A stretch of 64,000 bases of DNA from Cacajao melanocephalus (lineage: Eukaryota; Chordata; Mammalia; Primates; Pitheciidae), in the NCBI GenBank assembly GCA_963573385.1, contig CAUYLG010005076.1, forward strand, positions 1 to 64,000, given 5' to 3'. The position numbers and the translations under genes are program-made. Under the pieces are notes generated by a model. It did not search any database. It saw nothing but the letters and a program-made list of their open reading frames with translations, and was not told where the DNA came from. Of this stretch, positions 31,709-44,420 are shown piece after piece; within the stretch, counting starts at the first letter, position 1, and each line of letters starts with the position of its first letter.

Positions 31709-32006
31709 TGAGGTGAGCGGATCACTTGAGGTCAATAGTTCAAAACCAGCCTGGCCAACATGGTGAAACCCTGCCTCTACCAAAAATATAAAAATTAGCT
31801 GGGTGTGGTGGCACCCGCCTGTAACCCCAGTTACTCCGGAGGCTGAGGCATAAGAATCGCTTGAACCTGGGAAGCAGAGGTTGCAGTGAGCCGAGGTCAC
31901 ACCACTTCACTCCAGCCTGGGCGGATCACTTGAGGTTAGGAGTTTGAGACCAGCCTGGCCAACATGGTAAAACCTTATCTCAAAAAATAACAATAAATAA
32001 ATAAAA
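31709..32006 (+). mobile_element. Composite or rearranged Alu
   Basis: A 5'-truncated Alu (GAGGTGAGCGGATCACTTGA to CACTCCAGCCTGGGC, ~31,919) runs directly into a second Alu left-arm piece (GCGGATCACTTGAGGTTAGG to CATGGTAAAACC). This then jumps to TTATCTCAAAAAATAACAAT. The order is abnormal for one Alu. Confidence 0.88.
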
Positions 32007-32847
32007 GGCATTAGGACCACAAACTCCTGAATTTACCACACTGGCACCTTGACTATTTAGAGTTTCAACGACAAACCTATGACCGACAGTGCTTTAACCA
32101 GGCCTGCAATCTAGCATCAGCATTTCCACCTGGTCTCGCAGTCCGGCAGTCTGCATTTTTCATCTGCAGAACAGAGGTATGGAAAGTAAAAGCAGAGCCA
32201 CCGCCCTTGGAGCACAGCCTCGCTGTGCTTGCCCCACCTCAGAATGCAGGACAGAGCAGGGCCACCTCTGTCCCAACTCATCACTTGTTCAAACCAGGCC
32301 GCCTTCAGTGCCATGCTGCGTGGCACCTGCATTTGGGCACACTGTGATTTTTTTTTTCTTATAAAGCCAGTAGTATCATATTCATACATTTTGATAAGAT
32401 GGTAATCCAATTAAGAAATAATTTGTGTTTCTGAATAAATTTTATGTCATTGTTATGTATGCATTTCTGCAGAAATTTACTAGAAAATGCTTTTTAAAAT
32501 TGTGTTTAAACTTCAAAGATTATAGTTTATTTCTAGACATAGAAAACAATTTTACACAATTAGGATGTATGATTTTTATTCTAAATGATTATTTAGTGCT
32601 AAAATATTTATACCATATGTGTCCATTTTTTTTAATAAAAGGGAGGGGAGCAAAATTGCCAAAATTAAATGTCTAAAAAAGGATCAGAAAGAAAAAAGTA
32701 GCCACACTTTTGCCTAAATCTAACCACCTCAAGAAGTGAAAACTGCATTGGGAAGCCACTCTGCCCAGGTGTCTGCGTGGCTATATATAGAACAGGATTG
32801 ATTTGGATGTGGGGTAAAATCTTGTTCTCAGCTTCACCAAGGTAGAG

Positions 32848-32995
32848 TTAACATATAATAAACTGCACGTATTTAAAGGGTACGATTTGTTGAGTTTTAA
32901 CAATGCATGCACCCGTGAAAACACGATAATGCCTCATGATCAATTATAAATCCTACTTCTCCTCCTTCCTCGGATATATGTTTTGCACATATTTT
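32848..32995 (-). mobile_element. Old L1M 3' region fragment
   Basis: GTTAACATATAATAAACTGC, TTTAAAGGGTACGATTTGTT and ACCCGTGAAAACACGATAAT fit reverse-strand L1M. Confidence 0.65.
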
Positions 32996-33401
32996 CTTCA
33001 AGGCTGAAGTAAAATCCTGATAGCTAAAAAAAACTCAGCCATAAATATTTCCAAATTAAAGCTTCTAAGATTGGCTGCGAAATTTTGTATTATTAATTGG
33101 TATAGAAAAGCAAGATACATTATGCTCCATTTGTAACTAAAGCTGTTCAATTTGATGTTTATCCCACAAAAATACTTTATACTATTTTTGAAATTATGTT
33201 TAATAATTTAGGAAAAATTTTCTATTAAATAGGATATATTTCAGAAATACTAATTGTACAACTTACATAATCATGCAGCTTGATTTTTTTTCTTTCAGCA
33301 AAATGAATGAATGAAAATATTTACATTGAGAAAATTTATTATAAATATTAGCACCTTATTAAACATGTTGAGTAGGGATAACAAAGTCTAATACTGTCCT
33401 A

Positions 33402-33865
<464 letters not shown>

Positions 33866-33984
33866 TTGAACGTAGTTAGAAAAATGAAACTTACCAATAC
33901 TGACACAAGAAGAAATAGGAGATTTGAAAAGTTCTATAAATATTCAAGGAATTATCTGTACTTAAAGCTCTCCCACTCTGACCC

Positions 33985-36650
33985 CAGCCATCCCCCCACA
34001 AAACAAAACTCCCAGCCCAACTAAATGTTTAAGGGAGTGTGGGGAAAGTTAGAGAATAAAAACGGGGGGGGCACTTTCCAGCAATTTTAATAAAATCAGT
34101 ACAATTTAAGCATCAAACCTAACAAGGACATTATAAGAAAAAAATAGGTCAATTTTCCTTGTACATATGTATGTGAACTTTATAAACAAAATATTAGGAA
34201 ATTAAATATAGCAACGTATAAAAAGGATAATGCATCACACAATTTGGGGCTTATTCTTAGAAGTGGTGTCTTAACACTATAAAAGAGAGGAAAAGTAAAT
34301 AATCATACAATTGATAAAGAAAAAGCATTTATTTAGCCTGAGCAACAGAGCAAGATTCTTGTTCTTGCTCCCCCTTTTCTTTTTTTTCTTTTCCTCTATC
34401 TTTCTCTCTTTTATTTTTTTCTTTCTTTTTCTCTTTCTAAAAAAAAAAATGAAAAGAAAAAGCATTTTAAAAAATTTAAATTTATTTATGTTAAAAAAAA
34501 CTCTTAGCAAGCTAGGAATAGAGTGGTACTTCATTATCATGATAGAAAGTACATTTTTAAAAGCTAGAAATACAATGATACATCATTATTATAGTAAAAA
34601 GTATTTTAAAAACGCATGTAATAGTGAAATGTTGAAACCTTTCCATCCGAGGTTAGGAAGTAAACAAGAATATTTCATATCACCACATTTATTCAGCATT
34701 AAGCTGTAGTTCTAGCCAGTGAAATAAAGTAATAGACTGGCTAAGAGATAATAAAACTACCACTATTTGTAGATAATATTTCAATGTAGAAAGCATACAT
34801 TATTATAATTAAAAAGTTAATTTAGCAGAGTTGCTAGATACAGGTGAATATTTTAAAAAATCAATTATATGACTATGTATTAGCACAGTTGGAAAATAAA
34901 ATGTTAAAACAGATTCACTTACAAAAGCATAAAATACCAAATATTTAACACTAACTCTTCTTTAAAAAGATGCACAGGAGTTATGCAGAGAAAACTATAC
35001 AACATTTTTGAGAAAAATTCGAGATAATCTAATTAAGTGGGGGGATGCACCATGTTTGTGGATTAGAAGTGCTATTATTGTAAATATATTCATTTTCCCT
35101 GAATTCATCTATAAATCTCATGCCATCTTGATAAAAGGCTCAGCAGGATTTCCTGTGGTAATTAACAAAATAATTCTAAAATTTATATGGACACACAAAG
35201 GGCCAAGAAGAGCCAAGAAACCTTCAATGAAAAGAACAAGGCAGGAGGACTGAGTCTTCCTGATGTCAAAATTCATTATAAAACTTCAGTAATTAAGGCA
35301 GGTTTTTTTTTTGTGCAATGATAAACTAATAGACTGAAAAAACGGAATAATTGGTTCATACAGACACACACATATGGCTATTTCATTTCTGGTAAAAGTA
35401 ATAGCCCTGTAAAGTAGTGGAGATTTTTTTTGTCAGTAGATGGTGCTTGAATAATTTGGACATTGACATGAAAAAAATATATAACGCTTCCCTGAAGAGT
35501 TATATGCAAAAGTGAATTTCAGGTATGCTGTTTATTGAAATGTGAAGGGTCAAACAACAAGACTTTAAGAAAATTATATAAGAGAAAAGCCTTTATTATT
35601 TGGGGACGGAGAAAATTGAATAGGAATAATGGTCTTTTGAGCACTAACCATAAAGAGAAAGACTGATAAATTAGACTATATTAAAATTAGAAACCGTTTT
35701 TAAATTAAAGAGTAAAAGATAATACTATGAGACGGAAGAGGCTGAGTGGTCACGTGGTTATATCAAAGACAAAAAGTCTATAGCCAGTATATATGCGTAG
35801 TCCCTACAAATCCATTAAGAAAACACAGACAACCCAATAGAAAAGCAGGCTAGAGAACCAAGATGTCACAAAAGAGGAGACCCAAATGGTCAACAAATAC
35901 GTGACAGGATGGTCATTTTCATTAGAAATGAGGAAAATGTGAATCAAAGCAATAGAATTCCACCACACATCCACCAGGATGGCTAAAGGCTGACAATACA
36001 CACTGATACCCCACTATGCTGCTCATGAAAATGTAGATTGGTTCAACCTCTTTGGGAATTTGACCGTATTTACCAAGTTGTGTATGTGTATACTCGATGC
36101 CTCAGCAATTCCAGTCACAGGCACATGCCCAACCAACATGTGCATTCACGCTGCACATAAAGACACACATGAAACGATTCACGTCAGCACTCTCAGGGAC
36201 AGTTAAATATTGGAGGTAATCCAGATGTTCACTAACAGTGGACAGCACAGTAGTCATGCAATAGGACACTGAACAGCAACTTACGCAAAAGAACTGCACC
36301 TCATACAACCAAATGGATCAATCTTTCATAAAAACACAATCACACACAATTCTGAGGCAAAGAAGCCAAACGTAGTCACAACAAGATATAGTCTATTTTC
36401 TGTTTTTATAAACTTCAAAAACAAGACAAATTAGTCTGTGATGTCAGGATAGCGTTTCACCTGAGCAGGGAATGAAGGTGATGATTGGGAAGAGACATGA
36501 GTGGGGCTCTGGGGTGTTAGTCATATTCTGCTGTTGTGTTGAAACCTGGGTGGGTTCACAAGTGTTCATCAAGCTGTATAATTATGGGGCATGCACTTTC
36601 CTGTATGTGTTCAACATAGAAGAACAGGAATCAATTAGGCTATCAAAATA
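33985..36650 (+). mobile_element. Old L1M copy: eroded ORF2 3' half plus 3' UTR
   Basis: In order: AACTCCCAGCCCAACTAAAT; AACAAGGACATTATAAGAAA; CAACGTATAAAAAGGATAAT; TTCAGCATTAAGCTGTAGTT; CAGGAGGACTGAGTCTTCCT; ACCACACATCCACCAGGATG; and CCAAATGGATCAATCTTTCA. This matches the sense order of an ancient L1 from late ORF2 into the 3' UTR. Frames are broken throughout. It is interrupted by the pyrimidine tract at 34,356. Confidence 0.82.
34356..34440. repeat. Polypyrimidine tract joined to a short Alu 3'-end-like scrap
   Basis: A C/T-only-like run of ~80 bp follows GCCTGAGCAACAGAGCAAGA (34,337-34,356), which resembles the last bases of an Alu. An A-run follows at 34,440. It interrupts an old L1 copy. 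Confidence 0.8.
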
Positions 36651-37318
36651 ACATAATCACTATCAAGGTGAAGACGAGTGAGGGAGAAAGTACTGCAGCA
36701 TTCAGAGGAGAACATATCATCAACTGCAATGGTTGGCCTGACTTCTTGTGAAGGGAGGAATGGAGGAAACACAAGATAGAAAACAGGAGTTCTGTTGGCA
36801 GAACCCTCTCACGAGGATGCCGAAGGGAATCTCAGATGACAACTTGTACAAGATACTGAGTCCTGGTCCAGATGGGAGCAATGTGACTTGAGAGACAGAG
36901 TTTTTCACCGAGATTCCCAGTGCCGTGGTACTGCCCTTTTCCCCGGAAGACAGCACGCCCAGGTGAGCCTGCGTTCCTGCTTTTGCCTGGTGACATCCCT
37001 GCCCTGTTCTCAACGCTCTTCTGCCTGCATCAGTGGAGGGTGACCATTCATCCGTCTTTGTGCTCTCCCCAAGAATATACAGAGGTGAATTCGTAATTAT
37101 CATCTATGTCCATCTAAAAAAAATACAACTGTAAGCTAAAAAATAACGATTCAGCTTTTTCCCTAGAGCTGTTTCCTCAGGCAACGTAATTAAGGATTAA
37201 TCCTTTGACCCAGTGCCCTCCCTAGGAAAGCTCTAAATGACTTCAGGGGAATTTCATGTAGTCAACAGTTGCTGGATCTTTCTGAGTTATCATTAAAAAT
37301 ACATACCTGCAAATACAT

Positions 37319-37352
37319 AACCTTAACCCTCGTCCTAACCCTAACCCTCACC
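37319..37352. repeat. Short interstitial telomere-like repeat (CCCTAA)
   Basis: Five hexamers from 37,321 read CCTTAA, CCCTCG, TCCTAA, CCCTAA, CCCTCA. One is perfect and most of the others are one change away from CCCTAA. Confidence 0.75.
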
Positions 37353-37897
37353 TGGTTTGCGAGTAGAAAATCTTGATAATCATTTTGGACTGAAATACTT
37401 CCTCCTGGGTTAATTATTATTAATTACCATTGCCCTCCAAGAAAAGCCGTAAATTCTGACGTCCATTTTGGTTTTGGCAAAGCCAGTCTCGCTTAAGCAA
37501 GTCTTCGCTGATAAGCACTGGATGCTTTCCTCCTCTTTTACGTCTATAACTTAATACCTGTTTTTTTTAAACTGATATCTTATATCTAGGCTTCAAAATT
37601 AATTTTTTCCATGTACCTCTTATTCTGATTTTTTTTCAACCATTTACAAATGTAAAGAAGATGGTTAGTTCGTGAGGTTCATGAGCCCTACAAAAACAAG
37701 AGGCAAGAGGGATGTGCCTTATACACCCCTGCCCTAGAATATGAAGGATTTTCCACATATTAATTCACAGTCTAAGAGACCCCAGAAACAGGAGCTGCTT
37801 GAAAAGATGTAGTTTGTGCATTGAAAATGACATACAACTAAATGTATTTAGAATGTTTTTAATGATGGAATTCACCCTGCTTTGTCACTCTTTTATA

Positions 37898-38119
37898 CAG
37901 GTTGAGTACTTCCAATCTAAAAATCCAAAATGCACTCACATCTGAAACTTTTTGAGTGCTGACATGACATGCAAAGGAGCTGTTCATTGGAGCATTTTTC
38001 CATTTTGGGGTTTTGGATTAGGGATGATGAACTGGTAAATATATACAGCAAATATTCCAAAATCTCAAATTTGAAACATTTCTGATCCCAAGCATTTTGG
38101 ATAATGAATAGTCAACCTG
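37898..38119. mobile_element. Palindromic Tigger-like MITE, 222 bp
   Basis: CAGGTTGAGTACTTCCAATC at the left end and GATAATGAATAGTCAACCTG at the right end form terminal inverted repeats next to a TA. An internal inverted copy (TTTTGGATTAGGGATGATGA) lets the element fold on itself. It is related to the split element at 16,769-17,435. Confidence 0.75.
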
Positions 38120-38739
38120 CCTTACAACAAATAAACCAAACAATTAAACTAAAACAACTAATGTTTTGACATTAATCTTTGAACAAGCATCTCTTCATGA
38201 ATTTGCTGTGTTTAAACAAATAGGTTTTAGCTAAAACACTTCTCTTACTCATAATTGAATATATATATGTTTTGGATATTTTGTAATATATACCCTTGGA
38301 TACAGCTCATTTTAAAATTATATTTTTTACTCTATTGCCAGTTCACTATGCTTAGACATTGAAGTTTAGACTGTAATCTTGTCTTTATTTAATGGGAAAT
38401 AATGTATGTATGGAAAATTAGAAGTTAAAAATAACTGTGAAAAAATAATTGTGTTATTGAGCCAAAGGGTTCATTTCTGGAGTCTCCATCCAAATCTAAG
38501 CTTAGAATCATATATAATTCCCTCACAATTATCTTCTGAGATTAATGGTTTTAAAGATGCTAATGACATATTACATTTCTTATAGGAATATTATAACCAC
38601 AAATTACTGAAACTCCCTAGAACCTAACACTGTTGTTAATAATGCATTGCTCACCACACTGTAGGTTTACTTTAGCCTAATGAGAAAGCCATGATTCCAA
38701 TACGTATTGATATATAATTATTTAAATAATCTAGTATCT

Positions 38740-39070
<331 letters not shown>

Positions 39071-39280
39071 AGAATTTAGTAGCTAAACAATAAATTGGTT
39101 TCTTCTAGTCTAAAATGTGAGTTAATATATAATGAATGTATATTTATTAATTTCTTGATATGGCAGTAAATCTCTGTTAATACAAATAAAAAGCCTTGAA
39201 ACCAAAAATTGTCGTTTATTTCAAAATCATTAGCTATGCAGGTCAAACATAATTGGATATATATTTGAATAATTTTCCAT

Positions 39281-39603
39281 TTTCTTATTCTTTTCTTTTC
39301 TTTTTTACTTTTTCTTGAGACAAAGTCTTGCTCTGTTGCCAGGCGCCAGGCTGGAGCGCAGTAGCATGATCTCGGCTCACTGCAACCTCCGTCTCCCAGG
39401 TTCAAGCAATTCTCCTGTCTCAGCCTCCTGAGTAGTTGGGACTACAGGCATGCGCCACCATGCCCACCTAATTTTTGTATTTTTAGTAGAGACAGGGTTT
39501 CACCATGTTGGCCAGGATGGTCTTGATCTCTCGACCTCATGATCCGCCCACGTTGACCTCCCAAAGTGCTGGGATTATAGGCTTGAGCCACTGCACCCCG
39601 CCT
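39281..39603 (-). mobile_element. Alu, near full length
   Basis: TTTCTTGAGACAAAGTCTTG to GCTTGAGCCACTGCACCCCG. A small CCAGGCG duplication lies near 39,341. Confidence 0.97.
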
Positions 39604-39944
39604 ATTTCAACTTTTCTTATAATTAATTGTTTTTTAATTAATTTTTCTTGTAAACATTCAATTTAAAATTTTATTTTTAAAAAGAATGTTACTATGCAAC
39701 AATTTAATCAAACTATGTACATAGTTATGTTTTGCCTCATTAACTATCTCAAAAATAAATATACATCTGTGTCTTACTTTAAAGACATTGGACTTTGGTA
39801 AAAATATTAGGCAGAGAAATTTGCCTGTGCAGTCCTGGAACTCCAGGAAAACAAAATGTTATTCTTCGAAATGGCTTTAAGTTTTGTAAGTTTTCTACAC
39901 CAAGAAAAATCTATCAATATGAAAGGTTTTAACACTTAGTGAGC

Positions 39945-40110
39945 ACTACAGATGTATTATTGCAGTGTCACAGTTCAGTTTTCTTTGGCAATTCTTTGAG
40001 GCATCACATCAATTATTTAGATTAAAACATTGAGTGTCAGAAAGATACTTGGCCATTACATGGCCAATGGCAGTTTGACATTCAAATTCAGGTCTGCGTG
40101 GCTCTGACCC
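39945..40110 (+). mobile_element. MIR-like fragment
   Basis: ACATTGAGTGTCAGAAAGAT, ACTTGGCCATTACATGGCCA and AAATTCAGGTCTGCGTGGCT correspond to the MIR 3' half. Confidence 0.5.
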
Positions 40111-40185
40111 AACAGATGTTTCATCGCACTGAGGTATGATTGCAAGCCAGAGAAACGACACATGACTCGGGGGGTTAGCAGAAGG

Positions 40186-40333
40186 GTGCCCTCCTGGCGG
40201 AGGTAGAGAGGGGTTTGAGCAGGTGTCCCCCTGGCAGAGGTAGAGAGAGGTTTGGGCAGGTGCCCCCCTGGTGGAGGTAGAGAGGGGTTTGGGCAGGTGC
40301 CCCCCTGGCGGAGGTAGAGAGGGGTTTGATCTG
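40186..40333. repeat. 37-bp minisatellite, 4 copies
   Basis: Four adjacent 37-bp units follow GTGCCCCCCTGGCGGAGG then TAGAGAGGGGTTTGGGCAG. The starts are 40,186, 40,223, 40,260 and 40,297, and the units differ by only a few substitutions. The last unit diverges at its end (TTTGATCTG). The period is not a multiple of 3, so a minus-strand frame running through it cycles through different Pro/Gly-rich peptides and is not considered a gene. Confidence 0.93.
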
Positions 40334-40862
40334 GGCCTTGAGTCGAGGATATTTGAAAAGATAGGTTTTCCTGCTGCAGTAAGCAACACTGAAATTTCAG
40401 TGGCATAACACCGAAACTTCTTTCTTGTAAACTGCAAAAGCCAAGTCCTTCTGTGGGACCCTGTGACCCTCCCAGGCAGCTGTCCTGTGGGCGGTGGCTG
40501 AGACCTTCTGCTGGGCTTTCCAGTTCCCCCACACCCACACTGGCTTTTTCACAGGCGCTGAGGCAAGGGAAGACAGGGCTGGACAGTCGCTCCTGGCTCC
40601 TGCACACTTCCATGTGGAGGTGACACCCTGGCTCCTGCACCACCTCATGAACCAAAACTAGTCACGTGTCCACGCCTGTCTTCACAGGGTGGAAGGTGAG
40701 ATTTTGTGTGCTCAGGAGAGGAAAATCCAAACGAGTGTCCAACAGAGATGGGCAGGATCTCAGCCTGCGGATATGAGACAGGTCCTCCGGGTAGAGGGAA
40801 GAGTCCTAGCCTGGAAGACGAGGCGGGGAGGCAGAGGTGTGCTTGTAAGATGGCGAGAGGAA

Positions 40863-41152
40863 GGCCAGCCACAGGGCTCATGCCTGCAATCCCAGCACAT
40901 TGGGAGGCCAAGGTGGGCGGATCACAAGGTCAAGAGATCAAGACCATCCTGGCCAACATAGTGAAACCCCATCTCTACTAAAAATGCAAAAAATTACTGG
41001 GGTGTGGTGGCTCGTGCCTGCAATCCCAGCTACTCGGGAGGCTAAGGCATGACAATCACTTGAACCCAGCAGGCAGAGGTTGCAGTGAGCTAAGATCCTG
41101 CCGCTGCACGCCAGCCTGAACGACAGAGCGAGATTTCATTGCAAGAAAAGAA
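40863..41152 (+). mobile_element. Alu, near full length, diverged
   Basis: GGCCAGCCACAGGGCTCATG to GAGCGAGATTTCATTGCAAG. Confidence 0.95.
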
Positions 41153-42064
41153 GATGTCGAGAGGAGCGATTTGCCTGGAATTCACATGGGAGTAAACAGG
41201 AAATTAAGCTAACAACAGTAAGGGGCTGAGTTGGCTTTGGGATTTCTTTTAGGGTTAACAATTTCTGTTTTGGGAAAGACTGGAATGATTTGTAATGGGA
41301 GAGAATGCCACAGAGGACACCCAGGAGAGGATATTGTATGAGAAAGACCTGACAGGATCTGGAGATCAATGGGACATTGAAAATGAAGACAGAGGGAGAG
41401 TCAGGGAAAGCACTAAGATCAAAGAGGTCAGCCCCTGAACCAGGCACTCCCGCAGCAACAGACGATCAGAGGAGGCCTGGGGTGGAGCCTGCAGGAGACA
41501 GTGGTCTGGAGAGGGCACATAGAGGAATGCCAGCAAAGCCACAGGTGAACTCAGAGAGGCAAAGCAGCTGCAGTGGGGAAGCAGGTCATGGCGGGGAGGG
41601 GAGAGGTGAATGCCGCCTTCTCTATCTATAGAATATGTAGCTGAAATACTCACAACATATAATCTACCAAATTCATCACAGATGACTTACTGCAATGAAA
41701 ACTATAATACTATATAGTGTCCTGACCCCAAAAACCCCCAGCAAGGTGTTTATTATGACACTGCATGGCTTTGAAAGCCTCCAAAGACTTTAGAAGTTCA
41801 CTGCAATATTGTGAACATATGAAAGCTCTAATGTATAGAAAGCTCTAACCTTTAATAATTAAAAATATCCATAAAACGTTAAAATTGAATGATTTTTCTT
41901 TTCTTCCCCCCCAGAAGGGTAAATGCTTCTGGATTGTTTCCCTGACACGCAGGTCTATTTAAAAAAAAAAACAAAAAAACTTTTCTAGACTTCCTTTTCT
42001 CTCACGTACATTTTTAACCCCTGCAGTGCCAATGTTCAAATAAAGAATGAAACATTTCTACGTC

Positions 42065-42260
42065 AATGCACACTTGGTGAGCACACTCACGTGCCTTACT
42101 TAATTTTATCCTTCTAACAGCTCTACAGCTCTGTAAGGCGGGCAGTGAAGGTCTGTTGCCATCATCATGTTTATTTTTCACATGAGGAGACTGAGTCTCA
42201 AATCCGTACACACCCTTCACTGTCCTAAAATTAGTGTCAGAGACGGAGTTCAAGGTTGGG
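42065..42260 (+). mobile_element. MIR
   Basis: GAGCACACTCACGTGCCTTA, then ATGAGGAGACTGAGTCTCAA (from the CACATGAGGAG motif) and GACGGAGTTCAAGGTTGGGA. Confidence 0.6.
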
Positions 42261-42423
42261 AGCTGCGGCGCTTAACCCAAAGCTGCTTTCCCAACCTCAC
42301 AACCTCTCCGCACATAGAGGTCTTGCATGCTAGTCAGGGATTGGCAGAAACAGTTTCCCCTAGGAGAGAGGAGGTGTGTGACATTGGGAGAGTCTCAAGT
42401 TCAAACCTACAAGGTCATCTAAG

Positions 42424-42545
42424 CCAGTGATTCTCGAACCCCACAGAACATCAGAGTCACTCAGGGAGACTGAAATAAAAGATTGTTAGACTCGCCCTGA
42501 GATTCTGATTCTCTGTGTCTGCCACTGAGTAGAAGGGATGTGTAT
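42424..42545 (+). mobile_element. MER5A/B-like hAT-Charlie fragment
   Basis: CAGTGATTCTCGAACCCCAC, ACATCAGAGTCACTCAGGGA and GAGATTCTGATTCTC follow MER5A. Confidence 0.65.
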
Positions 42546-43627
42546 GCTTAAAAAGTTTTATGAAACTTGAACGGTGTCCTGATATTTGATGAGTTTAAGG
42601 AATTACTGTCATTTTGCAAAGTATGAAATGATATTAGGAAAACATATTTTTAAAGAGTGTCTTCTGAAGATACATCTGCAACACTGAAATTATGTAAAGT
42701 ATGATTTTTGTTGAAAATAATCTAGGTGCGAAGGGAGAGGGAAGAGGATAAATCAAACAGGCTGTGACAACTGAAGCCAGGTGGCAAGTGGGGAGTGGAG
42801 ACAGGGACTCACCGGCTTTCTTTCCTATTCGTATCACTGCACATTTCTAGAACAAAAATGTTGCTAGGAAAAGCTCTCCAGGAAATTCTGATCACCAATT
42901 GGAATCATTGATCTAATCCAACCACATAAGTATAAATACAGACGTTCCCTGTACGTTGCCACGTCCTCACCACCCACATTCTAGCTGTATGGTTTGAGGT
43001 CACTCACCTGTTTGCCTTTCTCTGGAGTGGTGCCAAAATCAGGAAATGGTTTTACCAAAATAGGGCATTGGACTATAGACAAGGGTGAGTGAGTCATGAG
43101 CCGGGGACCCTTCTGGGCCTCAGATTTCTCATCTGTGGTTTGTTTCGAACTCAGAGACACGTTTTCAGGTCCCCTCTGGAGTCCACTCTCTTTCCTTCTT
43201 TTACGGAAACTTTCTCTCTCAGATAGTTTTCTCCTTTTCTTTCTGAGGTGCCCTTCAGCATTTCCTTCTCGAGCTTTACCTGAGAGTTGCATTATGATGT
43301 ACTCAGGTGCAAACTGACTCCCATGTATCCTGCTGGATATTTGAAAGCACTTTTAAAGACTCTTGTGCTTCTTACATTCTGGAAAATTCTCCAACGATGA
43401 TCTCTTTAATTATGGCTCTCCCATGCCCTCTAACCCTCTGGAATTCTGAAGAGATGAGATTAACTCCCTCAGCCTACAGCTCTTGCTCCTTATGGTCGCT
43501 TGCTTCTAAAAATCTTTTTTTCTTTTCACTCATTTTACTACTTTCCAGATGCATTTCTCAGCTTTTTTCTTCTTTTCTGCTTTCTATTGGACTTTTCTAT
43601 GTTCTTGGTTTATTATTTCTGTCAGTC

Positions 43628-43808
43628 CTTTTTTGTTTTTTTTAAGACAGAGTCTCGCTCTGTTGCCCAGGCTGGAATGCAGTGGCACGATTTCAGCTCA
43701 TTGCAACCTCTGTCTCCCGTGTTCCAGCGAGTCTCCTGCATCTGCCTCCCTGAGGTAGCTGGGATTACACTGCCCACCACCACACCCTGCTAATTTTGTG
43801 CTTTTTTC
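43628..43808 (-). mobile_element. Alu fragment interrupted by a second Alu
   Basis: TTTAAGACAGAGTCTCGCTC to CCTGCTAATTTTGTGCTTTT, where the next Alu begins with its T-run. Confidence 0.92.
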
Positions 43809-44110
<302 letters not shown>

Positions 44111-44130
44111 CCCCACCCCCTCTTTTTAGA

Positions 44131-44420
44131 GTCAGGGGTACATATGCAGGTTTGTTACTTGGATTTATTGCGTGGTGCAGAGGTTTGGGCCTTGATCAAA
44201 CCCATCACCCAAAGAATGAAGACAGTTCCCAGTAGGCAGTTCTCTCCCTGGCGCTTTCTCCCTCCCATGGTCCCCATTGTGCACTGTTCCCATCACTATG
44301 TCCATGCGGAGGGCGAGAGTGTAGAGCTCCCCCTTAAGAGAATATGCAGTATGTGGACTTCTGTTTCTGTGTATTTCCGCCAGTTCTTCTTCATAACTTC
44401 TCATTTCTTTTGATGCATGT
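44131..44420 (-). mobile_element. L1 3' end (L1MA-like), diverged
   Basis: GGGGTACATATGCAGGTTTG, then AAACCCATCACCCAAAGAAT, TCCCAGTAGGCAGTTC and TATGTCCATGCGG match a reverse-strand L1 3' UTR. Confidence 0.75.

Larger units (their letters stand above)
41153..43627. other. Intergenic
   Basis: Besides a MIR and a MER5A piece there is nothing I recognise; poly-A/poly-C runs lie near 41,905 and 41,962. Confidence 0.5.

Noticed and set aside
34277..34709. Phe/Leu/Lys-rich frames on both strands
   Set aside because: Translation of the polypyrimidine tract within a dead L1.
40056..40655. Minus-strand 199-codon frame with Pro/Gly-rich repeats
   Set aside because: Begins at a TTG, passes through the 37-bp minisatellite, which shifts the repeat phase each unit, and enters a MIR.
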